DNA of 64,000 nt from NCBI GenBank assembly GCA_025993015.1, contig DAJPFV010000001.1, forward strand, positions 1,736,001-1,800,000, in the 5' to 3' direction. This stretch comes from Coriobacteriaceae bacterium. GTDB taxonomy: Bacteria; Actinomycetota; Coriobacteriia; Coriobacteriales; Coriobacteriaceae. The notes below the pieces were generated by a model that saw only the letters and a list, made by a program, of their open reading frames with translations, did not search any database and was not told the origin of the DNA. Both the position numbers and the translations under genes were made by a program. Every line of letters starts with the position of its first letter. The first letter of the stretch is position 1. This document shows positions 15,190 to 24,329 of the stretch, in pieces.

Positions 15190-17385
15190 TTACTGGCCCG
15201 TAGAGGGGTCGGGCGTGGGCGTAGGATCGGGGGTAGGCGTAGGATCGGGTGTGGGCGTCGGCGTGCTACCGTCGCCGCCCGTGCCACCGTCGCCACCTGT
15301 CGCACCGCTATCACCGGTGGTGTTGCCGCCCGGGGTTTCAGTGGTCGTGGTTGTCGTTGTCGTTGTGGTGGTTGTGGTCTCTTCCTTTTCCTCTTCTTTT
15401 TCCTTGTCTTTGTCCTCTTCGTTTTCCTTTTTATTGTTTGTGCCGTAGAACTTCCAGACGTTATTGTTCTTGTACGTGGGGGCCGTTCCGGTCGCGAACT
15501 CCTCACGCTCGGTTCCGGCCAAAACAGTGTTCATGAACTTCTTAAAGACGGGCAGGTTGGTGCTGTCGCCCAGCAGGTCCGTGCCGTACTTTTGGATGGG
15601 AATCTCGCCTGCGGAATAACCGGTCCACAGGGCGCATGCCAGTTGCGGCGTGTAGCCGCAGAACCACAGGTTGGTGGTGTTGTCGGTGGTACCCGTCTTG
15701 CCGGCATAGGGCTGGTTGACGCTCAGCGCGCCGGCGGCACCCGTGCCGCTGCCCTGCATGACACCGGATAGAACGTCGGTAACCGCGGCAGCCTCGCCTT
15801 CGGTGAGCACCTGCGTGGGATTGTCGGTGTGCTGGTACAGAACCGAGCCGGTACGCGAGTCGATCTCGGTGATGGCGATCGGCTGGCGATAATAGCCGCC
15901 GTTGGCAAAAGTGGCGTAGGCCGATGCCATCTCGAGCGGCGAGATGGACCCGGTGCCGAGCGTCATGACGGGAACGTCCTCGATATTGTCCTTGGCGGGA
16001 TCGATGCCGAGCTTTTTGACGAGCGACATGATCTTGTTGTTGCCGATGGCTTCTGCCACCTGAATGTAGCCGGTGTTGGATGAGTATGCCGTTGCCTGCT
16101 TAAGCGTGATGTTGCCATAGCTCTGGTTGGCATAGTTTTGCACCTTGGTCGTGGTGCCCTTGGCTGTAAGAGGCGAGTTGCAGTTGAGGGTGACGTTGGG
16201 GTTCATGCCGTTTTGGATGGCAGTTGCCAGCGTAAAGGCCTTAAACGTGGAGCCCACGGGGCGCTTTGCCGTAGCGTGGTTCACATGATTCTCGTCGGCG
16301 TTGTAGTCGTAGCCGCCCACCATGCACTTGATGTAGCCGGTCTTGGGGTCAACGACGACCATGCCCATGTCCAGGCCGTCGAGCGAAAGCGTGTCGAGCT
16401 GCGCGCGCACGGCCTCCTCGGCCACCTGCTGCATGGTGGGGTCGATGGTGGTCTTGACGGTCAGACCGCCCTTAAAGAGCACGTCGGTGGAGAACTCCTG
16501 CTCAAGCAGCTGCTTAACGTAGGAGACAAAGTAGGGTTGAGAGTACACATCGACGCCACTGCCCGAAATCTCGGTCACGTTAAGCGTGATGGGCTCAGCC
16601 TGTGCGGCATCGTGCTCTTCCTGCGTGATGTGGCCCAGACGCAGCATGTTGTCCAGAACCTTGTTGCGGCGGGACAGCGCCAGGTCGGGATTGACCGTGG
16701 GGTCGTACTGCGAGGGCGAGTTGGGAAGGCCGATGAGCAGCGCGGCCTCGCTCAGGGTGAGGTCGGCGGCGGTCTTGGACAGATAGGTCTCGGCTGCGGC
16801 CTCGATGCCATATGCTCCATGGCCGTAGTAGATGGTGTTGAGGTACATCATGAGGATCTCGTCCTTGGAGTACATATCCTCCATCTTGATGGCGATATAG
16901 GCCTCGCGCACCTTACGCTCGATGGTCGAGTCGAATTGTTCCTCCTGCAGGATGGTGTTGCGCACCAGCTGCTGGGTGATAGTCGAGGCGCCTTCGTGCC
17001 CGCCGCCGAGGGTTGCCACCGCAGCACGCGCGATACCCCACAGGTCGATACCGCCGTGCTCGTAGAAGCGCTCGTCCTCGACGTCAACGGTGCCCTGCAG
17101 CACGTAGGGGGAGACCTCGTCCTTGGTGATGGACTTGCGGTTTTGCGTGTAGAAGCTCGCGATCTTGTTGCCGTTGCAGTCGACGATCTCGGTGGGCTCG
17201 CTCACCAGATACGCGTTGGCGTCGGTGTAGTCGGGCAGATCGGACAGCCAGCGGTTGACGTTGCCGACCATGCCGATGCCAAACGCGACGCCCGCGATAA
17301 GCAAAAAGCCCAAAAACGAGAGCAGGATTATGGGCAGAGCATGCGTCTTTGAGCGGCTGCGTCCCTGTCGTTGGCGAGGACCCAT
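15190..17385 (-). CDS. Class A penicillin-binding protein (transglycosylase/transpeptidase)
   Basis: This bifunctional enzyme polymerises and cross-links peptidoglycan outside the membrane. A membrane anchor spans about residues 18-40. The GT51 transglycosylase domain has EDERFYEHGG (103-112) and GASTITQQL (132-140); the transpeptidase has the catalytic S379-TFK, SSN (435-437) and KTG (563-565). Residues 650-731 are an extracellular low-complexity tail: Lys/Glu-rich, 13 consecutive Thr, a Gly-rich part, then Pro-Thr-Asp repeats. ATG 17385 has GGAGGT 7 bases upstream, giving 731 residues. It is transcribed away from the U32 gene. Confidence 0.95.
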   Translation of the reverse strand: MGPRQRQGRSRSKTHALPIILLSFLGFLLIAGVAFGIGMVGNVNRWLSDLPDYTDANAYLVSEPTEIVDCNGNKIASFYTQNRKSITKDEVSPYVLQGTVDVEDERFYEHGGIDLWGIARAAVATLGGGHEGASTITQQLVRNTILQEEQFDSTIERKVREAYIAIKMEDMYSKDEILMMYLNTIYYGHGAYGIEAAAETYLSKTAADLTLSEAALLIGLPNSPSQYDPTVNPDLALSRRNKVLDNMLRLGHITQEEHDAAQAEPITLNVTEISGSGVDVYSQPYFVSYVKQLLEQEFSTDVLFKGGLTVKTTIDPTMQQVAEEAVRAQLDTLSLDGLDMGMVVVDPKTGYIKCMVGGYDYNADENHVNHATAKRPVGSTFKAFTLATAIQNGMNPNVTLNCNSPLTAKGTTTKVQNYANQSYGNITLKQATAYSSNTGYIQVAEAIGNNKIMSLVKKLGIDPAKDNIEDVPVMTLGTGSISPLEMASAYATFANGGYYRQPIAITEIDSRTGSVLYQHTDNPTQVLTEGEAAAVTDVLSGVMQGSGTGAAGALSVNQPYAGKTGTTDNTTNLWFCGYTPQLACALWTGYSAGEIPIQKYGTDLLGDSTNLPVFKKFMNTVLAGTEREEFATGTAPTYKNNNVWKFYGTNNKKENEEDKDKEKEEEKEETTTTTTTTTTTTTETPGGNTTGDSGATGGDGGTGGDGSTPTPTPDPTPTPDPTPTPDPSTGQ

Positions 17386-17547
17386 ATATTGACCTCCAGG
17401 TATGTCGTGCCGGACGGTGGATGTGCCGTCGGGGCAGGATGGACATAAGTTATTACACGATAAACCAAACGGGACGCGCGAGGCCTCGTGTATGCTGGAA
17501 GACGGCATTTTTCAGAGTGAATGCATACCTTGGTAAGGAGTTTGTCG

Positions 17548-19506
17548 ATGGCGATTCGGACGATGGGGCCGAGCGGACAATACGAGACTGGATTGGATGC
17601 TGCCGGCACGGCGCTGCCCGAGCTGCTGGCGCCGGCGGGCGGGCTCGACCAGATGCTTGCGGCCATCCCCGCGGGTGCCGATGCCATCTATGCGGGGTTG
17701 GGCGGCTTTAACGCCCGTGTGAGTGCGCACGGTTTTACCGACGACGAGTTTGCGCGCGGTTGTGCTGTGGCGCATGTCCATGGCGTGCGTGTGTACGTGA
17801 CGCTCAACGTGTTCGTGTTTGACGATGAGTTGTCTGACGCGGTGGCGTTGGGAGCCCATGCACTGGAGCTGGGCGCCGATGCTCTGATTGTCGCCGATGC
17901 CGGGTTGGCCTGCGCGCTGAGCGCGGCGATTCCCGGGGTCGAGATTCACCTATCTACGCAGGCGGGCGTTCATAGCGAAGGCGCTGTGAGGCTGGCGGCC
18001 GACGAGTTGGGGGTCGAGCGCGTGACGACGGCACGCGAGCTGACGGTCGACGAGATTGCGGCGCTATGTGTCACGGGCGTGCCCATCGAGGTATTCTGCC
18101 ACGGCGCTATTTGCATTGGATACTCGGGTGCGTGCGGGTTCTCGGCCCTTCGACGTGGCCGCTCTGCGATGCGCGGTGATTGCACACAGCCGTGCCGTCT
18201 GGCGTACGACCTGGTGGACGAGGCGGGACAGAGCGTTGTCGACGTCGAGGGAGATCGCCTGCTGTGTTCGCGCGACTATCTGGGTATTGCGCATCTGCCC
18301 GAGCTTGTAGATGCCGGCGTGGCGTCGCTCAAGATCGAGGGGCGCATGAAGAACCCCGATTACGTATTCAACGTGGTGCGGGTGTGGCGCCGGGCACTCG
18401 ATATGCTGTGCGACGGCGCGTGGGACCCCGGTGCCGTGGAAGAGCTTGAGCGCGAGCTGGGAAGGTCGTTTAACCGTGGGTTTACCGATGCGTATCTGCT
18501 GGGTCGTTCGGGTGCCGAGCTCATGAGCTTTGAGCGCGCGATCAACCAGGGCGTGCGCGTGGGCCACTTGGTGGCGGTGGGTCACGAAGAGGTGACCGTT
18601 GAGCTCGACGCCGCCGTGGCGGCGGGTGACACGCTCGAGATTCGGTTCTATCCGGGTGCCGATGCGCGTCCCGATGTGCCCAAGCGCTGGCCGCAGGTGC
18701 CCTGCCCGGTGGATGCCGCAGCGGGGGAGCGCGTCGTCGTGCATTGCAAGCGTAAGGTGGACGCGGGCTGCGAGGTGTACCTGATTCGCAGCGCCGGCGT
18801 GTTGGATCAGACGGCGGCGGTGTTGGAGCGCATGCGGGCCGAGGCGGATGCGATTGCGCCCGTTGCGCGTGCCGTTGAGGTGCTGCCCTTTGAGGACGTT
18901 GCGGTGGATGGCGGTGCGTCGACGGAGTTGGTGGAGTGCGCGGTTTCCACTCGCATGGTTTTTGCTTGGCAGCTGATGGATGCCGACCCGCACGGAGAAC
19001 TCGATTTGTCCGACGCCATTGTGGTGCTTGACGAGGTGTGCCGCACGGGTGACGCTGACAGGACCCGCTCACTGATGCAGCGTGCCGGGCGCGTCGTCTG
19101 CCGCAACCTGGGGCAGGTGGCGATGGCTCGCGAGCTGGGCGTGACGTTTGACGTGGCGGCGCCGGTGTTCTGCGCGAATCGGGCAACGTTTGCTTGGCTG
19201 CGCGGGCTCGGTGCAGGGCGGGTGTACTTGCCGGCCGAGTTGCTCAACAATGATAGAGGGCGTATTGCCGAGCTGGCTGCTGAACCCGGCGTCCTTGGCC
19301 CCATCGACGCCGACCGTCCCGAGCTTATGGTGTGCGAGCACTGCCTGCTGACCGCCGAGGGCGTCTGCGCCACCGATGCGACGGGACAGGTCCGTTGCCG
19401 CGACTGCTTGCGTCGTCGGCAGGTACGCTATCTGGTCGAGCGTGACGGTACACGTCTGCCAGTTGCCATTGACGCATGCGGCAGGACGAGGATTTTCCTA
19501 TCGTAG
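17548..19506 (+). CDS. Peptidase U32 family protein
   Basis: The 652-residue protein has a TIM-barrel start (PELLAPAGGLDQMLAAIPAG) and the U32 signature EVFCHGAICIGYSGACGFS at about residues 188-206, followed by conserved Cys in GDCTQPCRL. U32 members include collagenase-like proteases and the RlhA/UbiU group, which carry iron-sulfur clusters and hydroxylate RNA or quinones, so true protease activity is uncertain. A second Cys group near the C-terminus (CEHCLL...CRDCLRR) could bind metal. ATG 17548 is chosen for its AAGGAG spacing over ATG 17521. It precedes tyrS by 96 bp. Confidence 0.88.
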   Translation: MAIRTMGPSGQYETGLDAAGTALPELLAPAGGLDQMLAAIPAGADAIYAGLGGFNARVSAHGFTDDEFARGCAVAHVHGVRVYVTLNVFVFDDELSDAVALGAHALELGADALIVADAGLACALSAAIPGVEIHLSTQAGVHSEGAVRLAADELGVERVTTARELTVDEIAALCVTGVPIEVFCHGAICIGYSGACGFSALRRGRSAMRGDCTQPCRLAYDLVDEAGQSVVDVEGDRLLCSRDYLGIAHLPELVDAGVASLKIEGRMKNPDYVFNVVRVWRRALDMLCDGAWDPGAVEELERELGRSFNRGFTDAYLLGRSGAELMSFERAINQGVRVGHLVAVGHEEVTVELDAAVAAGDTLEIRFYPGADARPDVPKRWPQVPCPVDAAAGERVVVHCKRKVDAGCEVYLIRSAGVLDQTAAVLERMRAEADAIAPVARAVEVLPFEDVAVDGGASTELVECAVSTRMVFAWQLMDADPHGELDLSDAIVVLDEVCRTGDADRTRSLMQRAGRVVCRNLGQVAMARELGVTFDVAAPVFCANRATFAWLRGLGAGRVYLPAELLNNDRGRIAELAAEPGVLGPIDADRPELMVCEHCLLTAEGVCATDATGQVRCRDCLRRRQVRYLVERDGTRLPVAIDACGRTRIFLS

Positions 19507-19602
19507 GTGCCGCGTCGCGTCAGTTTGTTATCATATGAGAGTTTATGGACTTCCAGCACCGCCGTATCCGGCGAGGGTGCTATAGCAAAAGGAGGATACC
19601 CA

Positions 19603-20814
19603 ATGCTGTCTGTTGACGAGCAAATGCGTATCATCACCTCGGGCGCTGCCAAGATCGTCCCCGAGGCCGACCTTCGCAAGAAGCTTGAGAAGGGCGAGCC
19701 CCTCAACATCAAGCTCGGCGTCGATCCCACCAGCCCCGACCTGCACCTGGGCCATGCCGTGCCCCTGCGCAAGATGCGCCAGTTTCAGGACCTGGGTCAC
19801 AACGTCACCCTCATCATCGGCAACGGCACCGCGCTGATCGGCGACCCGTCGGGCAAGAACTCCACCCGCCCGCAGCTTTCGCAGGAGCAGATCGAGGCTA
19901 ACGCCGAGACCTACGTGAGCCAGGCCATGAAGATCCTGGATCCCGAGAAGACCACCATCGTGCACAACGGCGACTGGATCCTGTCGATGGATCTGGCCGG
20001 CCTGCTGCAGGTGTGCTCCAAGTTCACCGTCGCCCGCATCCTCGAGCGCGACGACTTTACCAAGCGCTACCAGTCCCAGACGCCGATCGCCCTGCACGAG
20101 TTCCTGTACCCCGTGATGCAGGCCTTCGACTCCGTGCAGATCAAGGCCGATGTGGAGATGGGCGGCACCGACCAGCTCTTCAACCTGCTCGCCGGCCGCG
20201 AGCTCATGGAGAAGATGGGCATGGAGCCGCAGATCGCGCTCACCATGCCGCTGCTCGAGGGCACTGACGGCGTGCGCAAGATGTCCAAGTCCTATGGCAA
20301 CTACATCGGCCTGACCGACGCGCCCAAGGATATGTTCGGCAAGACCATGTCCATCCCCGACGAGATGATCGGCAAGTACTATCGTCTGGCCAGCTCGCTC
20401 ACCCCGGCCGAGGTCGACAAGATCGACGCCGCCCTGGCCGATGGTTCTGCCGACCCCTACGAGCTCAAGCGCGCTCTGGGCCGCGACCTGTGCGACACCT
20501 ACCACGGCGCCGGCGCCGGCGACGAGGCTCAGGCCGAGTTCGACCGCGTATTCAAGGAGGGCCAGCTCGCCGACTTCCCCGAGAAGCATGTCGAGCTGAC
20601 CGTCAACGACGAGGGCCAGATCTACCTCGCCGGCTTGCTCAAGGACCTGGGTCTTTCGGCGAGCGCCGGCCAGGCTCGTCGCGATATCGACGGCGGCGGC
20701 GTCAAAATCAACGGCAAGGCCGTGGCTCCCAAGAGCTATAACATCGATCCCAGCGCCCTCAAGCTGGGCGACACCCTCTCCGTGGGCAAGCGCAAGGGCT
20801 TCAAGCTTGTTTAG
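19603..20814 (+). CDS. tyrS: Tyrosyl-tRNA synthetase
   Basis: The enzyme charges tRNA-Tyr. The 403-residue protein has the class I motifs DLHLGH (46-51, HIGH equivalent) and KMSKS (226-230), the LIIGNGTALIGDPSGK segment and a C-terminal S4 RNA-binding domain (about 335-400; ASAGQARRDIDGGGVKING). The spacing and motifs fit the TyrZ-like bacterial subtype. Start ATG 19603 follows AAAGGAGG. No T-box leader is recognisable in the 96-bp gap. Confidence 0.96.
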   Translation: MLSVDEQMRIITSGAAKIVPEADLRKKLEKGEPLNIKLGVDPTSPDLHLGHAVPLRKMRQFQDLGHNVTLIIGNGTALIGDPSGKNSTRPQLSQEQIEANAETYVSQAMKILDPEKTTIVHNGDWILSMDLAGLLQVCSKFTVARILERDDFTKRYQSQTPIALHEFLYPVMQAFDSVQIKADVEMGGTDQLFNLLAGRELMEKMGMEPQIALTMPLLEGTDGVRKMSKSYGNYIGLTDAPKDMFGKTMSIPDEMIGKYYRLASSLTPAEVDKIDAALADGSADPYELKRALGRDLCDTYHGAGAGDEAQAEFDRVFKEGQLADFPEKHVELTVNDEGQIYLAGLLKDLGLSASAGQARRDIDGGGVKINGKAVAPKSYNIDPSALKLGDTLSVGKRKGFKLV

Positions 20815-20926
20815 TTACGCGGTTTTACCAAACCGCGTAACAGCTCGACGCTGCGCGGGCCCCAGAGCGACAACTTGTCATTCAAAGAGGACGGCATGAC
20901 CAGAAGGTCTATGCCGTCCTCTTTTC
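20814..20926 (+). terminator. Two hairpins downstream of tyrS
   Basis: First, 12-bp perfect arms GTTACGCGGTTT (20814-20825) and complement (20830-20841), beginning at the last base of the stop codon and lacking a T-run. Second, 14-bp arms at 20884-20897 and 20911-20924 ending in CTCTTTTC, a good intrinsic terminator. Confidence 0.8.
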
Positions 20927-21171
20927 ATGTCAATTTGTTCGCTCTGGAGCCCGCTCGCTGTCCGTCCTCCACCTACGGCGTTGCCCTGGGTGGCACTTAG
21001 GGCCATTTCTTTTTAGTGCAATGGGGTCAGGTTACTTTGCGTCAAGTTGGAAGTGCCGTTAAGCGGAAGGGGTGTTAGCGGGGCCTTCTTTTGGGCATAC
21101 AATGGCTATTGGCTTGCTGCGGTGAAGGTTTGTCCGCTCCGCAGCTTTTTTCTACGGTTAAAGGAGTATGT
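20927..21171 (+). promoter_or_regulatory. ade upstream region: -10 box and 5' leader terminator-like hairpin
   Basis: TACAAT at 21098-21103 is a good -10 with a poor -35 (TTAGCG, 21075-21080). A hairpin GCTGCGG (21116-21122) with CCGCAGC (21139-21145) is followed by six T (21146-21151), only 20 bp before the ade start, so it would terminate transcription inside the leader. This looks like an attenuator. I do not see the conserved core of the purine riboswitch. The remainder, 20927-21060, shows nothing I can name. Confidence 0.5.
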
Positions 21172-22992
21172 ATGTCCGTTGAGGTCATGAGGTCTGTGAT
21201 CGATGCTGCCGAGGGGCGCGTGCCCGTCGACACGCTGTTTACCAATGCGCAGATCGTCGACGTGTATGGCCAGCGTGTGGCGCCCGGCAGCGTTGCCGTC
21301 AAGGACGGTGTGATCGTCGGCGTGCTCTACGATGGTCGCGACGATGCTGCTGGCACCTACGAGGCAACTGAGGTCATCGACTGCCAGGGTCGCTATCTCG
21401 CTCCCGGTTTTATTGACGGGCATCTGCATATCGAGTCTTCGAACATCCGTCCCGCCGAGTATGCTCGCATGGCCGCGACGCGCGGTACTACCACCGCCAT
21501 TGCCGACAGCCACGAGATTGCCAATGTTGCCGGTCTCGACGGCTTGCGCTTTATGATCGAGGATGGCCGCCGCGCGCCCATCTCCATCAAGTACATGATG
21601 CCTTCGTGCGTGCCCGCGCTGCCCGACGAGCAGGCCGGTGCCGTGATTACCGCCGCCGATATGCAGGAGTTTTTTGCCGAGCATCCGGGCGATGTCTTTG
21701 GCCTGGGCGAAATGATGAACCTGCCGGGCGTCTTTATGGCTGACTCCGAGACCTGTGCTCGCATCGATGCTGCCAACCAGACGCCGTCCAAGCAGGTCGA
21801 CGGCCATGCGCCGCTCGTTGCCGGTAAGGACCTCAACGCCTATGCCGCAGCGGGCATTATCGCCGACCACGAGTCGACGATTCCCGAGGAGGCGCTCGAC
21901 AAGCTGTCCCGCGGCATGTATGTGATGCTGCGTGAGGGCACGTGCAGCCACGACCTGGCCAACCTGTCTCCGATGCTGTTGGAGAATCCTTCCCGTGCCC
22001 GCCGCTGCTGCTTTGCGACCGACGACCGCGCTCCCTCCGATGCGCTTTCGACCGGTATGATCGACAACGCCTGTCGCGTGGCGATTGAGGCCGGTATCGA
22101 CCCCGTGGTCGCTATCTCCATGGCGTCCCTCTCCACGGCCGAGGCGTTTGGCCTGGACCACGGTTGCCGCGACCCGCACGAACTGCGTGGCGCCATCGCC
22201 CCGGGCAAGCGTGCCGACCTGCTGGTGCTCAATGACCTGACGTTTGCCACGGCTCCGCATCGCGTATATGCCGCCGGTGCTCTGGTGGCGCAGGACGGCA
22301 CCTTTGTGGGCGAGATCGCACCCGAGATGGCCGAGGTCGCGGCCCTTGCCGACGAGCTGCGCGCTTCCGTTAAGCTGCCGAAGCTATCGCTCGACGTGTT
22401 CGACTATGCCTTTAAGCCGGGCGAGGCTGTGATTGACGTGGTGCCGGGTAAGGCCATCACGGGTATGGTCCGTCCCGAGACTGACGAGGACTTGCGTCGC
22501 ATTATGCTGATTGAGCGCCATGGCCGCGGCGTGTCGCTGCAGGCCGAGGGCGTCGATGGCGATGGCCCCGCTGGCCTGAGCCTGGTCGGCAAGCACATCG
22601 GTCGAGGCTGGGTGCGCGGTTTCACTATCACGGGCGGCGCCATTGCCTCCACGATCGGCCACGACTCGCACAACGTGTGCGTGGTGGGCGACAACGCCGC
22701 CGATATGATGGCCGCTGTTGAGGCCGTGGGCCAGGGTGGTCACGTGCTAGTGCGCAACGGCGAGGTCGTGGCGCGCATTCCGCTGGCGCTCGGTGGCCTG
22801 ATGAGCGAAGGCACGGCCGAGGACGTTGCCGCGCAGCACGACGACTTTATGGTCAAGGCACGTGCCATGGGTATTGAGCCGCCGCTCGATCCCATCATGG
22901 GCATCATCTTCCTGCCCCTGCCGGTCATCCCGACGCTCCGCATCCGCCCCGAGGGCATGTTCGACGTCACGACCTTCACCTACGCGGACTAG
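21172..22992 (+). CDS. ade: Adenine deaminase
   Basis: The enzyme hydrolyses adenine to hypoxanthine and ammonia in purine salvage or catabolism. The 606-residue amidohydrolase has the metal-binding YLAPGFIDGHLHIESS near residue 75, GTTTAIADSHEIANV, the DGHAPLVAGKDLNAY region with its His, and a C-terminal domain with HDSHNVCVVGDN. This is the AdeC-type layout. ATG 21172 follows AAGGAG. A likely transcriptional attenuator lies in the leader. Hypoxanthine formed could feed a molybdenum hydroxylase of the type served by XdhC and YqeB. Confidence 0.95.
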   Translation: MSVEVMRSVIDAAEGRVPVDTLFTNAQIVDVYGQRVAPGSVAVKDGVIVGVLYDGRDDAAGTYEATEVIDCQGRYLAPGFIDGHLHIESSNIRPAEYARMAATRGTTTAIADSHEIANVAGLDGLRFMIEDGRRAPISIKYMMPSCVPALPDEQAGAVITAADMQEFFAEHPGDVFGLGEMMNLPGVFMADSETCARIDAANQTPSKQVDGHAPLVAGKDLNAYAAAGIIADHESTIPEEALDKLSRGMYVMLREGTCSHDLANLSPMLLENPSRARRCCFATDDRAPSDALSTGMIDNACRVAIEAGIDPVVAISMASLSTAEAFGLDHGCRDPHELRGAIAPGKRADLLVLNDLTFATAPHRVYAAGALVAQDGTFVGEIAPEMAEVAALADELRASVKLPKLSLDVFDYAFKPGEAVIDVVPGKAITGMVRPETDEDLRRIMLIERHGRGVSLQAEGVDGDGPAGLSLVGKHIGRGWVRGFTITGGAIASTIGHDSHNVCVVGDNAADMMAAVEAVGQGGHVLVRNGEVVARIPLALGGLMSEGTAEDVAAQHDDFMVKARAMGIEPPLDPIMGIIFLPLPVIPTLRIRPEGMFDVTTFTYAD

Positions 22993-23123
22993 TCATCGGG
23001 GACGTTCTTAAACGACTGGTCGTTGGGGTGACGTGTCGCCTGGCGCCGCGACCGTAGGACCTCTGGCATGTGTGAGCTATTTGCCAGGTCCTTGTAACGT
23101 TTACGCCCGCGGAGTCTTATTTG

Positions 23124-23182
23124 AGCTCCCTTTGGGTACGGTGATTTTGGATATACGTCCGATTCCATCAAGCCCGAAGGGA
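23124..23182 (+). other. Stem-loop that includes the ribosome binding site of the next gene
   Basis: AGCTCCCTTTGGGT (from 23124) can pair with AGCCCGAAGGGAGCT (ending about 23184), which contains the AAGGGAG ribosome binding site of the HAD gene starting at 23191. The loop is about 30 bases. It could limit translation of that gene, or be a terminator for ade, as TTTT follows. Confidence 0.4.
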
Positions 23183-23190
23183 GCTTTTCT

Positions 23191-23985
23191 ATGTTTAAAC
23201 TGATTGCATCCGATATGGACGGCACACTGCTTGACGAAAACGGCCAGGTGCCTCCCGAGACCTACGAACTGATTCTGGCGCTACACGAGCATGGCGTGCA
23301 TTTCGCCGCATCGTCAGGTCGTCGCTACGATCGCCTGTGCGAGTTCTTTGCGCCCGTTCGCGACAAGATGGACTTTGTCGCCGCTAACGGCGCCCAGGTC
23401 TACGCCGACGGTAAGATGGTAGACCGTGAGGTGTATTCCCACCTGGCGATTCGAAGGCTCGCCCAAGCCGTCAGGACGTTCCCCAATCTGCATCTTGCGC
23501 TCTTTGACCGAACCAAGTCCTTCCTGCTCGATGACGAGTGCAAGTTCGTGCGTGAGGTCGATAAGGACCTTCCCAATGCCGAGCGTATTTGGGAGCTGCC
23601 CGATCCCAGCGTAAATATCATCAAGGCGAGCATCTTTTGCGACGACGGTGCCGTTATGGACAGCGCCTACGTGCTACAGCGCGAGCTCGGTCAGCTCTTT
23701 ACCTTTGCGCCTTCGGGCAACGCGTGGATCGACGCCATGCAGCCCGGCGTGTCGAAGGCCTCGGGCATCGCGCAGCTTGCGGAGCATTACGGCATTGGGC
23801 GCGACGAGGTCATGGCGTTTGGCGACTCGATGAACGACTATGAGATCATTCGCTTTGTCGGCACGGGCTGCGCGATGGAAAACGCGCGCCCCGCGCTCAA
23901 GGCCGTTGCCGATCGCGTGGTGGGTCGTAACCGCGACCACGCCGTCCAACAGGAGCTCCGTCGCGTGCTGGAGAGCCTCGCCTAA
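23191..23985 (+). CDS. Cof-type HAD-IIB family phosphatase
   Basis: The 264-residue protein starts LIASDMDGTLLDENG, the HAD motif I with its two catalytic Asp, has ASSGRRYDRL (motif II region), and the late GDSMNDYEII motif IV; the inserted C2B cap lies between. Cof-type phosphatases dephosphorylate sugar phosphates, nucleotides or FMN; the substrate cannot be told from sequence. A paralogue of similar size is on the other side of the IS element, on the opposite strand. Confidence 0.9.
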   Translation: MFKLIASDMDGTLLDENGQVPPETYELILALHEHGVHFAASSGRRYDRLCEFFAPVRDKMDFVAANGAQVYADGKMVDREVYSHLAIRRLAQAVRTFPNLHLALFDRTKSFLLDDECKFVREVDKDLPNAERIWELPDPSVNIIKASIFCDDGAVMDSAYVLQRELGQLFTFAPSGNAWIDAMQPGVSKASGIAQLAEHYGIGRDEVMAFGDSMNDYEIIRFVGTGCAMENARPALKAVADRVVGRNRDHAVQQELRRVLESLA

Positions 23986-24043
23986 TCCGGCAGTTGGGGA
24001 CGTTCCTTTTAATATGAGCAGGACATTGTCAAGAGGCAAAATC

Positions 24044-24075
24044 GGGCCTGGCCCCAACGATATGGGGTCAGGCCC
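24044..24075. other. GC-rich hairpin at the left end of the IS / end of the HAD gene
   Basis: GGGCCTGGCCCC (24044-24055) pairs with the complementary GGGGTCAGGCCC stretch (24064-24075), one mismatch. It could be a terminator for the HAD gene or part of the IS non-coding end. Confidence 0.5.
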
Positions 24076-24329
24076 TCTCCCTATATCAACCCGTCCGCGG
24101 CGACCTCGGCGTGTCTTCCCGACGCTCGTCTTTGCAGTTTAATATCCGCCCGTGGCGATCTCTCGCTGGGCAATCCGTTGCTACGGCTGAGGCTTCTTCG
24201 TCGAACCGACAGTCTGTGCACGCGTGTGGCGCCCTGGGCGCTCGCAGAAAAGGGACCTGAGGTTCGCCTCAACGGCTTCGGATCGAACCGCTTCCGGGGT
24301 GACTGGCTTATGTGCGGGGGACCGCCCCC

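Noticed and set aside
15151..15771. Plus-strand frames opposite the penicillin-binding protein tail
   Set aside because: They come from the reverse of the repetitive Thr/Pro-coding DNA and give low-complexity Val/Arg/Gly sequence.
20927..21171. Purine riboswitch upstream of ade
   Set aside because: The conserved loop-loop core could not be found; only a terminator-like hairpin is visible.
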